Positions 18,850 through 27,612 of a stretch of 64,000 nt of DNA are shown piece by piece; positions within the stretch are counted from its first letter, which is position 1, and each line of letters starts with the position of its first letter. The stretch is from the NCBI RefSeq assembly GCF_000938255.1, contig NZ_JYMR01000052.1, forward strand, positions 496,001 to 560,000, in the 5' to 3' direction. The notes under the pieces are model-generated. The model was not told the DNA's origin and made no database searches. It was given only the letters and a program-made list of their open reading frames with translations. Origin of the DNA: Bradyrhizobium sp. LTSP849. Its GTDB lineage: Bacteria; Pseudomonadota; Alphaproteobacteria; Rhizobiales; Xanthobacteraceae. Position numbers and translations under genes: made by a program.

Positions 18850-18853
18850 CTGT

Positions 18854-20221
18854 TCATTGGCCCGCTGTCGAGGACAACAGCGGCGACCATGCCGGGTCGG
18901 AGGCGAAGCCCGGCGTCGGCACCTTCAGCTCGTTACGACCGGAGATGTCGACGGAGAACAACGACGGTCCGCCGGCGCCGCCGGGATCGCGGAAGAACAT
19001 CAGCACGCGGCCGTTCGGCGAGAAGGTCGGGCCTTCATTGTGGTAGCCGGAGGTGAGCAGCCGCTCGCCGGAGCCATCGGGCTTCATGACGCCGATCGAG
19101 AACTGCCCGCCGCCTTGCCTGGTGAAGGCGATGTAGTCGCCACGCGGCGACCAGACCGGCGTCGAATAGGTGGCGTTGTTGTCGTCCTTGGAGAAGGAGA
19201 TGCGCTGCGCCTGTCCGCCGCCCGCCGACATCACGTAGATCTGCGACCTGCCGCCGCGATCGGACTCGAAGCAGATGCGGGTGCCGTCCGGTGAGTAAGA
19301 CGGAGACGTGTCGATCGCCGGCGTGTCGGTAAGGCGCGTGGTCGAGCGCGAGCGCAGATCCATCACGAACAGGTTCGAATTACCACCCTGCTGCAGGCTC
19401 ATGATGACGCGCTGACCGTCCGGCGAGAAGCGCGGCGCAAAGGTCATGCCCGGGAAATTGCCGACGATCTCGCGCTGCCCGGTCTCGATGTTGAAGAGAT
19501 AGACTTTCGGATCGCCCTGGCCGAACTCCATGTAGGTGATCTCTTGCGAATTCGGCGAGAAGCGCGGCGTCAGCACGAGGTCGGCGCCACGGGTCAGATA
19601 GCGCACATTGGCGCCGTCCTGGTCCATCATCGCCAGCCGCTTGACCCGGCGCTCCTTCGGCCCGGTCTCGTCCACGAACACCACGCGGCTGTCGAAATAG
19701 CCCTTTTCGCCCGTCATCCGCTCATAGATCTGGTCGGAGATGATGTGGGCGATGCGGCGCCAATATTCCGGCGAGGTGAAATATTGCTGGCCGGTGAGCT
19801 GCTGGCCCGAGACGACGTCCCACAGGCGGAATTCGGCCTTGAGCCGTCCGTCCGGCTGCCGCGTCATGCGGCCGGTCACCAGCGCCTGCGCGTTGATGGT
19901 CTTCCAGTTCTGGAATTGCGGCGCGACGTCGATGTTGCTGATGCGCTCGATGAAGGCGGCCTGGTCGATCGGCGCAAACAGACCCGAGCGCTTCAGATTA
20001 TTGGTGATGACCTGCGTGACACCGTTGCCGACATCGGCGTCGGCCGGCGAGCCAGCCACGAAGTTGGTGATCGCGATCGGGACCGGCTGGAATTCGGTCG
20101 GATCGATGCGGAGGCGCCCCTGCTGAGCCTGGGCGAAGGCACGTCCGCCCCCGAGCATCGCAAGCCCCGCCCCGGTCAGGGTCATGAAGCGGCGGCGGTT
20201 CATCGATCGAACGTCATTCAT
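18854..20221 (-). CDS. tolB: Tol-Pal system beta-propeller protein TolB
   Basis: A protein of 455 residues. The N-terminus MNDVRSMNRRRFMTLTGAG resembles a Tat signal (RRRFMT plus hydrophobic core, cleavage near AFAQ), unusual for TolB, which is normally Sec-exported. Then RIDPTEFQPVPIAITNF, the TolB N-terminal domain, and C-terminal WD-like propeller blades with repeated SPDGxRI motifs (FSPDGQRVIMS, YSPDGTRICF, WSPRGDYIAF, FSPNGRVLMFF). TolB binds Pal and TolA in the periplasm. The ATG at 20221 was chosen because it gives the full signal; an internal Met at 20203 begins right at the twin Arg. It is followed by a strong terminator. Confidence 0.97.
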   Translation of the reverse strand: MNDVRSMNRRRFMTLTGAGLAMLGGGRAFAQAQQGRLRIDPTEFQPVPIAITNFVAGSPADADVGNGVTQVITNNLKRSGLFAPIDQAAFIERISNIDVAPQFQNWKTINAQALVTGRMTRQPDGRLKAEFRLWDVVSGQQLTGQQYFTSPEYWRRIAHIISDQIYERMTGEKGYFDSRVVFVDETGPKERRVKRLAMMDQDGANVRYLTRGADLVLTPRFSPNSQEITYMEFGQGDPKVYLFNIETGQREIVGNFPGMTFAPRFSPDGQRVIMSLQQGGNSNLFVMDLRSRSTTRLTDTPAIDTSPSYSPDGTRICFESDRGGRSQIYVMSAGGGQAQRISFSKDDNNATYSTPVWSPRGDYIAFTRQGGGQFSIGVMKPDGSGERLLTSGYHNEGPTFSPNGRVLMFFRDPGGAGGPSLFSVDISGRNELKVPTPGFASDPAWSPLLSSTAGQ

Positions 20222-20244
20222 CGGAAAATTCTTTTGTTCGGATG

Positions 20245-21204
20245 TCACAACATATCTTTCAGACCGAAAGTCATCGGAATGGTCTTCCAGCTTTCGTACT
20301 GCTGCTTTGGCATGAAGGAATAGACCTGACACTGCACGATGGCGCGCTTGGCGCTCTCCGCGACCGCCACCGCGATCGACCGCGACGGCCCTCTCACCGC
20401 AACGACGATGGGCTCGGACGCCAGCGATCCATCGATCTTCATGGGAATGTCGATGTCGGCTTCGTATTGATCGGCGTCCTGCCCGTTATAGGTGGGCGTG
20501 AAGCAGCGCTTCACTGCACCCTGAAATGCACCGCGCCAGGTCGCGACGTTGTTGGCAGCAGTCCCGGTATTCGATCCGAGCGAGGCGGACGCGTTCAGCG
20601 CCGCACCAGTGAGCTCGTGCCGCGTCGGATCGCGCTTGTCGAGGTCGCGGGCAATCTGCGCGGGATCGAAGGTGCGCTCCTTGGGCTTGGGCTGCTGCTG
20701 TGGCTGCACCGCCGCGACCTTGGGCTCCACCGGCTTCGGCGGCGGCTTCTTGGTCTCCAGCTTCTTCTGAAGCTCGGCGATCGGATCTTCCTTGGCCGGG
20801 TCAGGCTTCTTTTCCTGCGGCTTCGGTTCTTCTTTCGGCTTGGCCTCGGCGACCGGCTTGGGCGGATCGGGTTTTTTCTCGACCGGCTTCTCGACGGGTT
20901 TTGGCGGCGGCTCGGGCGTCGATGTCGTCTTGATCAGTTCTTTCTTCTCGGTGACCTTGCCGACGGCGTCTTCCTCGGGCTTGGCCTCGGCGATCTTCTC
21001 GACCTTGGGCTTCGGCTCTTCCTTTTTGCCGGTCTTCTGCCCCGCCATCATCTTCGCGAGTTGATCAGAGGAGATGATGTCGATCGGAAGCGACTCTTCC
21101 GCCGGCACGAAGGCCCTGCTGCTAAAGGTGAACAGCCCCCATCCAAGCACGAGGACGTGGAGGATAATCGACGCAACGAGTGTCTTGTCGACGTTCACCT
21201 TCAC
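20245..21204 (-). CDS. tolA: TolA envelope-spanning protein
   Basis: A protein of 319 residues: an N-terminal membrane anchor (TLVASIILHVLVLGWGLF), a long Lys/Pro/Glu-rich stretch (about residues 55-185, with repeated KPEE, PPKPVEKP and KKPDP units) that would span the periplasm as an extended arm, and a C-terminal domain from about 220 with GAVKRCFTPTYNG and IDGSLASEPIVVAVRG. TolA links the TolQR motor to TolB/Pal. The start at 21204 is GTG, 4 bp after the tolR stop; a longer frame would overlap tolR. The linker is richer in Pro than the Ala-rich helical linker of enterobacteria. Confidence 0.93.
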   Translation of the reverse strand: MKVNVDKTLVASIILHVLVLGWGLFTFSSRAFVPAEESLPIDIISSDQLAKMMAGQKTGKKEEPKPKVEKIAEAKPEEDAVGKVTEKKELIKTTSTPEPPPKPVEKPVEKKPDPPKPVAEAKPKEEPKPQEKKPDPAKEDPIAELQKKLETKKPPPKPVEPKVAAVQPQQQPKPKERTFDPAQIARDLDKRDPTRHELTGAALNASASLGSNTGTAANNVATWRGAFQGAVKRCFTPTYNGQDADQYEADIDIPMKIDGSLASEPIVVAVRGPSRSIAVAVAESAKRAIVQCQVYSFMPKQQYESWKTIPMTFGLKDML

Positions 21205-21208
21205 CGGT

Positions 21209-21661
21209 CTAGGACCCCTGATCCGCTTCCGTGACGAGCGCCAGCTTCTTGAATCCTGCACCCGACAGGAGGCCCATCACCTTGGCCACCGTGCCGTAAT
21301 CCGCCTTCTTGTCGGCGCGCAGATAGATGCGTTCCTCGAGCCCGCCGCGCGCATCCGTGATCGCCTTCAGCTTCGGGATCAGTTCGTTGATCGCGATCTC
21401 GGTGTCGTTGATGAACACCTTGCCCTTGATGTCGACCGACATCTGGATCGGCTTCTGGTCGTTCGTCTCAAGGCTCTTGGCCTGGGTCTGCGGCAGGTCG
21501 AGCGGCACCCCGACCGTGAGCAGCGGCGCCGACACCATGAAGATGATGAGCAGCACCAGCATCACGTCGACCATCGGCGTGACGTTGATCTCGGCCATGA
21601 CCGGCTTGCGCCGGCTGCGACGGCCGCCGCCTCCGGACGAACTGGCTGCGTTCATGCCCAT
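21209..21661 (-). CDS. tolR: TolR, ExbD-family motor protein
   Basis: A protein of 150 residues with a Gly/Ser/Arg N-terminus, then MAEINVTPMVDVMLVLLIIFMV, the ExbD/TolR signature with the membrane Asp that carries protons through the TolQR channel, and a periplasmic domain. It forms the proton-driven motor with TolQ and energises TolA. It is placed directly between tolQ and tolA with short gaps. Confidence 0.96.
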   Translation of the reverse strand: MGMNAASSSGGGGRRSRRKPVMAEINVTPMVDVMLVLLIIFMVSAPLLTVGVPLDLPQTQAKSLETNDQKPIQMSVDIKGKVFINDTEIAINELIPKLKAITDARGGLEERIYLRADKKADYGTVAKVMGLLSGAGFKKLALVTEADQGS

Positions 21662-21704
21662 GGTCTGGTGCCCAAATGTACCGTCACACTATACATGCCG
21701 TCCG

Positions 21705-22421
<717 letters not shown>

Positions 22422-22821
22422 CAGCAGTATCCTCTCAAGGCGATCGTTACCTAATGTCTCCAGCTAGCCAAATGGCTGCCGGTTCCCCAACAGCCGCGCT
22501 AGAACCGGCGCGGCCGGCAAGCCCGCTCAAAGCCTGGTCTTTTTTGGGTGCAGGGCTGGTCCAAAGCCGGCCGCCTGCATTCCCTGCCAAGATGTCAAAA
22601 CTAAGGGCCTCGACCCAGGCTCTGGGCGCGATTGTCCACCCGTACCAGAGCCCGGCGATGGTTAATGCTGGGTTACCGGGGCTGCATTTGGCTGCGGGAA
22701 AGGGTGGCAGTGCAGCGAGATGGGACTCGCCAAGTGCCGGGCGCCCCGGAGACGGCGGCAGTTCCGTACACCGCCTCCGCTATGGCGGATATAGTCGCTC
22801 ATCCGGGCTAGGGCCCCAGCA
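22422..22821. other. Gene-free region between tolQ and parE
   Basis: Frames here are short and discontinuous on both strands. It should contain the tolQ promoter on the minus strand. No tRNA-like cloverleaf or convincing hairpin was recognised. Confidence 0.5.
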
Positions 22822-23124
22822 TCACTCGTCGGCCAGATCCACTTCGCCCAAGTCGCGTGCGGCATCGACAACCCGATTAACCTGCACCCCGTCAAGGATG
22901 ATACGATAGAGCACCAGCCAGCGGGCGATGACCAGCATTCGCGCTTCTGGGGCGATATCTGGCCGAGCCGGCCCGGATTGCGGGAACATAGACAGCTGGC
23001 CGAGACGCGCCTCAATGCGATCGATCCAGTAGTCGGCTGTCTCTGCCCCCTTGTCGGCGGCGATGTGGAACCAGATTTCGAGGAGGTCGCGTTCAGCGAT
23101 CTTGGAAAGCCGAACCTCTCCCAA
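22822..23124 (-). CDS. parE: ParE/RelE-family toxin
   Basis: A protein of 100 residues with family features: VRLSKIAERDLLEIWFHIA at the N-terminus, DYWIDRIEARLGQLSMFPQSG in the middle and ARWLVLYRIILDGVQVNRVVDAARDL at the end. ParE toxins poison DNA gyrase; the related RelE fold cuts mRNA at the ribosome, and which applies is not certain from sequence. The only suitable start is TTG at 23124, one base past the antitoxin stop, implying coupling to antitoxin translation. Confidence 0.85.
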   Translation of the reverse strand: MGEVRLSKIAERDLLEIWFHIAADKGAETADYWIDRIEARLGQLSMFPQSGPARPDIAPEARMLVIARWLVLYRIILDGVQVNRVVDAARDLGEVDLADE

Positions 23125-23125
23125 C

Positions 23126-23377
23126 TTACTTATCCAATGCCTTTAGAAGCTCGCGCCCCTTGGCTTTGATGCTGGCGAAGTCCGCGGGGCCTGCGTCACC
23201 GCCGGCTTCGCCCTCGGCCCAAGCCCTGCGCAGATAGGCAAGGCGAGCTTCGTCGGTCTGTTCCATGATCCGCAAAGCTTCGCGCACGACCTCGCTCGCC
23301 GAGGTGTAGCGGCCGCTTTCAACCTTTGCCTTGACGAACTCATGCAGTTCGTCGGTCAGCGAGACGTTCATGTTCAT
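23126..23377 (-). CDS. parD: ParD-family antitoxin
   Basis: A protein of 83 residues: the ribbon-helix-helix part MNMNVSLTDELHEFVKAKVESGRYTSASEVVREALRIM binds DNA, and the C-terminal half (LRRAWAEGEAGGDAGPADF) should wrap the toxin. It would repress its own operon alone or with the toxin. Start chosen at 23377; a longer frame runs into the convergent region but lacks family similarity. The toxin gene follows immediately. Confidence 0.88.
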   Translation of the reverse strand: MNMNVSLTDELHEFVKAKVESGRYTSASEVVREALRIMEQTDEARLAYLRRAWAEGEAGGDAGPADFASIKAKGRELLKALDK

Positions 23378-23468
23378 GGTCGGCGCCTTTCCTGAGACAT
23401 TATGGAAGTGGCAACAAACTTTGGCAATCTCTGCCGGGCCGGACGCATGACGCGGTAGGCGCCCTGCC

Positions 23469-24179
23469 TCACCACTTCTCCTTCGACGTCCGCACGTCGA
23501 GCTCGAACGACCAGGCACGTTCGGGCTGGCGGTAGAGGAAGGCGAAGGCATCGACGATGCCTTCGATGCTGATCAGGCTGTCCTCGCGGCCGGCTGCATC
23601 GGGAAAGCGCGAAAAGATCTTGTCGCCGGCGATGGCGCCGTCGACCACTACATGGGCGACGTGGATGCCGTCGGGCGCGTATTCCTTGGCCATCGCCTGC
23701 GCCAGCGTGCGCAGGCCGGCTTTAGACGAGTTGAACGCGCCGTAGCCGGAGCGGCCGCGCAGCGAGGCGCTGGCGCCGGTGAAAAGAAGCGTGCCGGCCT
23801 TCTTCGGCACCATGCGACGCACCGCCTCGCGGCCGAACAGGAAGCCGCCGAAGCAGACCACGCGCCAGGCGGTCTCGAAATAGTCGGCCTCCATCTCGAT
23901 GATTTTTCCCGGCGTGTTGTTGCCGGCGTTGTAGACGGCGAGATCGAGGGTTTCGCCCGCGGCGTCGAACAGAGCAGCGATGTCGCTCTCCTTTGTCGCG
24001 TCGGCGACGAAGGGAACAGCAACACCACCCGCTTTCTTGATGTCATCCACAACCGTCTTTAGGGCGGACAGCGTCCGGCCCGCGACGATCACCTTGAGCC
24101 TCTCGCCCGCAAAGCGTTTGCAGAGCTGGGCCCCGAGCCCGCGCTCCGGGCCGACGCCGATCACGATTGCCGTCTTCAT
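23469..24179 (-). CDS. SDR-family oxidoreductase with Phe at the usual catalytic Tyr position
   Basis: A protein of 236 residues with Rossmann motif VIGVGPERGLGAQL, D-A-T-K segment, and AVYNAGNN. In place of the classical YxxxK there is FNSSK (in SGYGAFNSSKAGLRTLAQ), so the active-site Tyr is replaced by Phe, although a Tyr lies three residues earlier. A known SDR subfamily carries this change; its activity is uncertain. The C-terminus WSFELDVRTSKEKW is also typical of that subfamily. The cysE gene precedes it on the same strand. Confidence 0.82.
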   Translation of the reverse strand: MKTAIVIGVGPERGLGAQLCKRFAGERLKVIVAGRTLSALKTVVDDIKKAGGVAVPFVADATKESDIAALFDAAGETLDLAVYNAGNNTPGKIIEMEADYFETAWRVVCFGGFLFGREAVRRMVPKKAGTLLFTGASASLRGRSGYGAFNSSKAGLRTLAQAMAKEYAPDGIHVAHVVVDGAIAGDKIFSRFPDAAGREDSLISIEGIVDAFAFLYRQPERAWSFELDVRTSKEKW

Positions 24180-24222
24180 TGCACGTCTCCGAAGATTGAA
24201 AGCTGACGATCTGATGGATGGC

Positions 24223-24987
24223 TCAGGCCGAGGCAGGCTCGGGGCAATTGGTCAGTCGCGCGGGATTGCCGACTGCGGTGCAGCCGCCGGGCACGTCTGA
24301 TGTCACGACCGTGCCTGCGCCGATCTTGGCAAAGTCACTGACCGTAATATCACCGAGAATGGTCGCACCGGCGCCGATGTAGACGCCGCGGCCGATGCGC
24401 GGCGAGCGCGTCGGCAGCTCACCGTTCCGGCCGATGCTGACATTCTGGAGGATGGTGACCTCGTCGCCGATCACCACATTGGCGCCGATCACGATGCCGG
24501 TGGCGTGATCGAGATAGACCGACGATCCGATGTGTGCGGCGGGATGAATGCTGACTTGCAACGCATTCGACGATTCGTTCTGAAACAGCAGCGCCGCATC
24601 GCGATGATCGCTATGCCAGAGCCAGTTCGAGACGCGCCAGGCTTGCAGCGCGACATAGCCCTTGTAATGCAGCAGCGGCGGCAACAAGGCGGTGATGGCG
24701 GGATCGCGCAGCCCTATAGACCGCAAATCGCTGCCAGCCGCTTCGATCAAATCCGGCTGGCTGCGAAAGGCATCGCGAGAAAAGGCTGCGAAGCGCTCTT
24801 GCCCGACCGCGCTGCCGCCGAGCCGTCGCCCGATCAGGTCGGCCAGTGCAGCGGCAAAACCGTCATGGGCCAGAATGGCGCCGGCAACGGCCTTGCCGAA
24901 CACGGGATCTGCGTCCGCCGCGCGCTGCGCCTCGTCGCGGATCGCCTGCCAGAGGCCATCGCTCGCCATGATCGCAGCTTCCGCCAT
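24223..24987 (-). CDS. cysE: Serine O-acetyltransferase
   Basis: A protein of 254 residues: an N-terminal helical domain (DPVFGKAVAGAILAHDGFAAALADLI) and a C-terminal left-handed beta-helix with hexapeptides (SIHPAAHIGSSVYLDHATG, IVIGANVVIGDEVTILQNVSIG). The His/Asp of DHATG and PRIGRGVYIGAGATILGDI are the acetyl-CoA/serine site features. It makes O-acetylserine, the precursor of cysteine. No cysK is adjacent. A second in-frame Met six codons in could be the start. Confidence 0.92.
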   Translation of the reverse strand: MAEAAIMASDGLWQAIRDEAQRAADADPVFGKAVAGAILAHDGFAAALADLIGRRLGGSAVGQERFAAFSRDAFRSQPDLIEAAGSDLRSIGLRDPAITALLPPLLHYKGYVALQAWRVSNWLWHSDHRDAALLFQNESSNALQVSIHPAAHIGSSVYLDHATGIVIGANVVIGDEVTILQNVSIGRNGELPTRSPRIGRGVYIGAGATILGDITVSDFAKIGAGTVVTSDVPGGCTAVGNPARLTNCPEPASA

Positions 24988-25140
24988 CGCCGCCCCCGAT
25001 CCGTTCGCGTTTGCACCGGGAGATATAGGCGATCCGCATCAGGGCGCCAGTCGGGCCGCCGGCACAGGTCCAAGCCCGGGCAAGACGATCTGTCGTTTGC
25101 GTGGAGCGAATAAGAAGAAAGAAGAGCCCCAAAAACCAAA

Positions 25141-25170
25141 CCGCCCGCCTGCGGGTGCGCAGACGGGCGG
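25141..25170 (-). terminator. Intrinsic terminator of the DUF2852 gene
   Basis: A 13-bp stem with one mismatch (CCGCCCGCCTGCG / CGCAGACGGGCGG, 4-nt loop), followed on the minus strand by TTTGGTTTTTGG. It lies about 60 bp past the stop codon. Confidence 0.8.
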
Positions 25171-25227
25171 CTCGGGGCCATCAGGGCTTTGGGGGCATGT
25201 ACCTGAAGGCTTTGAGAGGTGTCCAGA

Positions 25228-25713
25228 TCAGCTTTGCGGCTGGTCGGTCGGCGGCGGGGTCGGACGCGTCTTGTGCTGTGCCATGAACTGGTCGAACTCT
25301 TCCTTGTCCTTGGCGTGACGCAGACGGTCGAGGAAGTTCTTGAACTCGACCTGCTCCTCCTCGAGCCGCTGCAGCGTCTCGGTGCGGTACTCGTCGAAGG
25401 CGCGGTTGCCGGAGGTCGGCGGGCCGAAGCCAAAGCCGAAACCACGGCGCTCCATGCGGCCGCGCATGCGGTCCATCTTGTACTGCATCCGCTCCATCTT
25501 GTTCTGCCAGCGATCCTGGTGACTCCAGCAACCCATTTTTCTGCTCCCGAGTGTGAAAAAGAGAAGGGCAAGTCCGATCGGCCACCAGATGATGAAGCCG
25601 AGGATGGTCACGGCGATCCAGCCGGGATGCCACGGCGTATCGAGCATGTGGGGGCGCTCGTAGTTTTGGTCCGAAGGGCCGCGCCAGCGATTGACATCAG
25701 CGGTGTAGGCCAT
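25228..25713 (-). CDS. DUF2852-family membrane protein
   Basis: A protein of 161 residues. The family motif TPWHPGWIAVTILGFIIWWPIGLALLFF forms one or two membrane helices (about 25-55). The rest is an Arg/Met-rich then coiled segment (RMQYKMDRMRGRMERRGF, EEQVEFKNFLDRLRHAKDKEEFDQFM). The role of DUF2852 is unknown; it is common in rhizobia. The start at 25713 follows GAGAGGGAA; an ATG 12 nt upstream lies in that site. A perfect 19-bp dyad lies 35 bp upstream and a TetR gene lies next door on the same strand, suggesting repression by that TetR. Confidence 0.85.
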   Translation of the reverse strand: MAYTADVNRWRGPSDQNYERPHMLDTPWHPGWIAVTILGFIIWWPIGLALLFFTLGSRKMGCWSHQDRWQNKMERMQYKMDRMRGRMERRGFGFGFGPPTSGNRAFDEYRTETLQRLEEEQVEFKNFLDRLRHAKDKEEFDQFMAQHKTRPTPPPTDQPQS

Positions 25714-25747
25714 TTCCCTCTCCATGACGGCATCAGTGCCGTTGTGA

Positions 25748-25766
25748 ATGTAAATAACATTTACAT
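25748..25766. promoter_or_regulatory. Probable TetR operator upstream of the DUF2852 gene
   Basis: ATGTAAATAACATTTACAT: 8-bp arms, perfectly symmetric, 3-bp centre, 35 bp upstream of the DUF2852 start. The same 19-bp span and outer bases (ATGT...TTTACAT) recur at 26573-26591 over the start codon of the TetR gene. Confidence 0.65.
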
Positions 25767-25833
25767 AGCTAGACCATCCCGCGATTTTGTCAAGCCGACC
25801 GCCTGACAGGGTCGCGGAATTATTTGCGCAATT

Positions 25834-26574
25834 TTATTTCGGTTTGCCCCAGGGGCCACCGGGAGGCACGCCGGAACCGGAGGGAGCCTCCGGCGGCACG
25901 GGCGGCGGCTCGGCGCTTTTGGCAGGCGGCCGGCGGTCGGTGGGGAAGCCGAGCCCGCGCAGATAGATCAGCACCTCGGCTTCGAGCAGCTCATCCGGTG
26001 ACATCGGCAGCTTTCGCCGCGCAGCATCGCCGCGCGAGAACAGCGAGGCCACGCCATGTGCCATCGACCAGATGTGCAGCGCCATCATCATCGCCGGAGG
26101 CCGCGGCGCGCCGGGCGGAGCGAGCGCCGCAAGCCGCTCGGCGGCTGCGCGAATGATGTTGAAGGCGCGTTCGCTGGCGGCCTGGAGCGCGGGATTGGCA
26201 TCGACCGGGAGGCCCGACTCGAACATCGCGTTATAGAAAGCAGGCTCCTCGCGGGCGAAGGCGAGATAGGCCCGGCCGACGCGCTCGAACGCCGTGACGG
26301 TGTCGGGGCGCCCGTCGTCCCAGGCCGCGGTCAGCCGCGCCTCGAACTGCTCGAAACCGCGCTGCGCGATCGAGGACAGCAGCTCGTCGCGATCGCGAAA
26401 ATGCCGGTATGGCGCCGCCGCGCTGACGCCGGCCATGCGTGCGGCATCGGCAAAGGTAAAGCCGGCCGCGCCCTTCTCGGCGATCAGCCCGAGGGCGGCC
26501 TGCAACAGGGCTTCCTTCAGATTGCCGTGGTGATAGCCGCGCTCGGCGCGGCGCTCTTCCTTGCGCCAGCTCAT
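25834..26574 (-). CDS. TetR/AcrR-family regulator (WHG-domain type)
   Basis: A protein of 246 residues. N-terminal helices YHHGNLKEALLQAALGLIAEKG lead into FTFADAARMAGVSAAAPYRHFRDRDELL, the DNA-recognition part. The C-terminal domain includes ALHIWSMAHGVASLF, the WHG-type signature (TetR_C_13-like) with an unusual Pro-rich tail after about residue 210. It precedes the DUF2852 gene on the same strand, and a 19-bp dyad overlaps its own start codon, so autorepression and control of DUF2852 are likely. The ligand is unknown. Confidence 0.88.
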   Translation of the reverse strand: MSWRKEERRAERGYHHGNLKEALLQAALGLIAEKGAAGFTFADAARMAGVSAAAPYRHFRDRDELLSSIAQRGFEQFEARLTAAWDDGRPDTVTAFERVGRAYLAFAREEPAFYNAMFESGLPVDANPALQAASERAFNIIRAAAERLAALAPPGAPRPPAMMMALHIWSMAHGVASLFSRGDAARRKLPMSPDELLEAEVLIYLRGLGFPTDRRPPAKSAEPPPVPPEAPSGSGVPPGGPWGKPK

Positions 26575-26591
26575 GTGAACGGCTTTTACAT
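26573..26591. promoter_or_regulatory. Probable TetR autoregulatory operator over the start codon
   Basis: ATGTGAACGGCTTTTACAT: 19-bp imperfect dyad with the same outer arms and span as 25748-25766. It includes two bases of the TetR ATG start codon, so bound protein would block initiation of its own gene. Confidence 0.55.
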
Positions 26592-26671
26592 GAGCCCGGC
26601 GTCAAGGTCACTAGCACGGGGCGGATTTGATGAATCCGTATTTCCCGCAGGCCGGAGCGGCGGCTGAAGCC

Positions 26672-27034
26672 CTAGCCGCCCGGGATCGGCAGCACCGGCA
26701 TGATCTCGACCCGTTCGCCGGGGAAGATCGCGAAGTGCGGGTGGTTCTCGAACATCTTCGCGGCGGCCTCGTGGGACGCGGCGCGGACCACGGTGAAGGC
26801 GCCCATCTCGTTGGCGATGTCGGTGACGCCGTTCCCGTCGACCTTCTTGGTCTTGCCGAGCGGGCCGCCCATGGCCTGGAGCGCGCTTTGGTGCTTCTCG
26901 ACCCAGGCCTTCCAGGCGGCGATGCCCTCCAGTTCCTTGGCCTTGCGCTCGGCCTCGGACATCGCATTCCACGCGGCCATCTTCGGGCTCGTCTTGCTGC
27001 CGAGGAAAACGGCGAGATAGGTGTCGGTGCTCAT
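26672..27034 (-). CDS. YCII-like small protein
   Basis: A protein of 120 residues: SEAERKAKELEGIAAWKAWVEKHQSALQAMGGPLGKTKKV, then AFTVVRAASHEAAAKMFENHPHFAIFPGERVEIMPVLPIPG. The C-terminal pattern (repeated 'small-molecule-like' beta strands and EIMPVLPIPG) resembles the YCII-related/DGPF domain group, though the DGP motif itself is absent. Role unknown. It lies ahead of a clear DGPF protein on the same strand, 57 bp away, so they may form a transcript with the following SnoaL-like gene. Confidence 0.65.
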   Translation of the reverse strand: MSTDTYLAVFLGSKTSPKMAAWNAMSEAERKAKELEGIAAWKAWVEKHQSALQAMGGPLGKTKKVDGNGVTDIANEMGAFTVVRAASHEAAAKMFENHPHFAIFPGERVEIMPVLPIPGG

Positions 27035-27091
27035 CGGTTCTCTCCCTGTGTTGACGGATTGACGAAAGCCGCGAGGCCGCGGCCGCGTTTG

Positions 27092-27499
27092 CTATTTCTT
27101 CTTCAGGTCACCAAAGCCGGCGGCAGCCGCCTGCACCTCCGGCGAAAAGTCGGCCATTTCCTGCACCTGGCGGATCTCGATCAATTCATTGGGCGAACCC
27201 GGGCACTTCTTGGCCCAGGCGATCGCCTCCGCACGCGAGGCGACCTCGATCATCCAATAGCCGCCCAGGACTTCCTTGGATTCAGCGAAAGGGCCGTCGG
27301 TCACAACAGGCGCACCGGTCGCGAACGAAACGCGCGCGCCCGTTGACGGCGGATGCAGACCGTCCAGCGTGATCAGCACGCCGGCGTCCTTCAGCGCCTC
27401 GTTGTAGCGCATCATCGCGGCGACCCGCTCGGGATCGAGTTGCACGTCCGCCGGCGCGGTCTCGTAACCGAGCGGGATCATCAGCATCATGAATCGCAT
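27092..27499 (-). CDS. YCII-related (DGPF-domain) protein
   Basis: A protein of 135 residues with start MRFMMLMIPLGYETAP, the typical DGPF opening, and the signature VVTDGPFAESKEVLGGYWMIEVASRAEAIAWAKKCP. DGPF proteins are cytosolic dimeric ferredoxin-like-fold proteins usually encoded with ECF sigma factors; the biochemical role is unsettled. The start at 27499 follows AAGAGACTCCC. Runs of related small genes lie on either side. Confidence 0.9.
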   Translation of the reverse strand: MRFMMLMIPLGYETAPADVQLDPERVAAMMRYNEALKDAGVLITLDGLHPPSTGARVSFATGAPVVTDGPFAESKEVLGGYWMIEVASRAEAIAWAKKCPGSPNELIEIRQVQEMADFSPEVQAAAAGFGDLKKK

Positions 27500-27612
27500 G
27501 GGAGTCTCTTGTTGCTATGAAGGTCTGGATCTTTGCTCGCCTATAAGACGAACGGCCTTTTACAGAACCGACATGGGCATGAAAATTATTCTGGAGGTTA
27601 TTGCGCCGTCCG

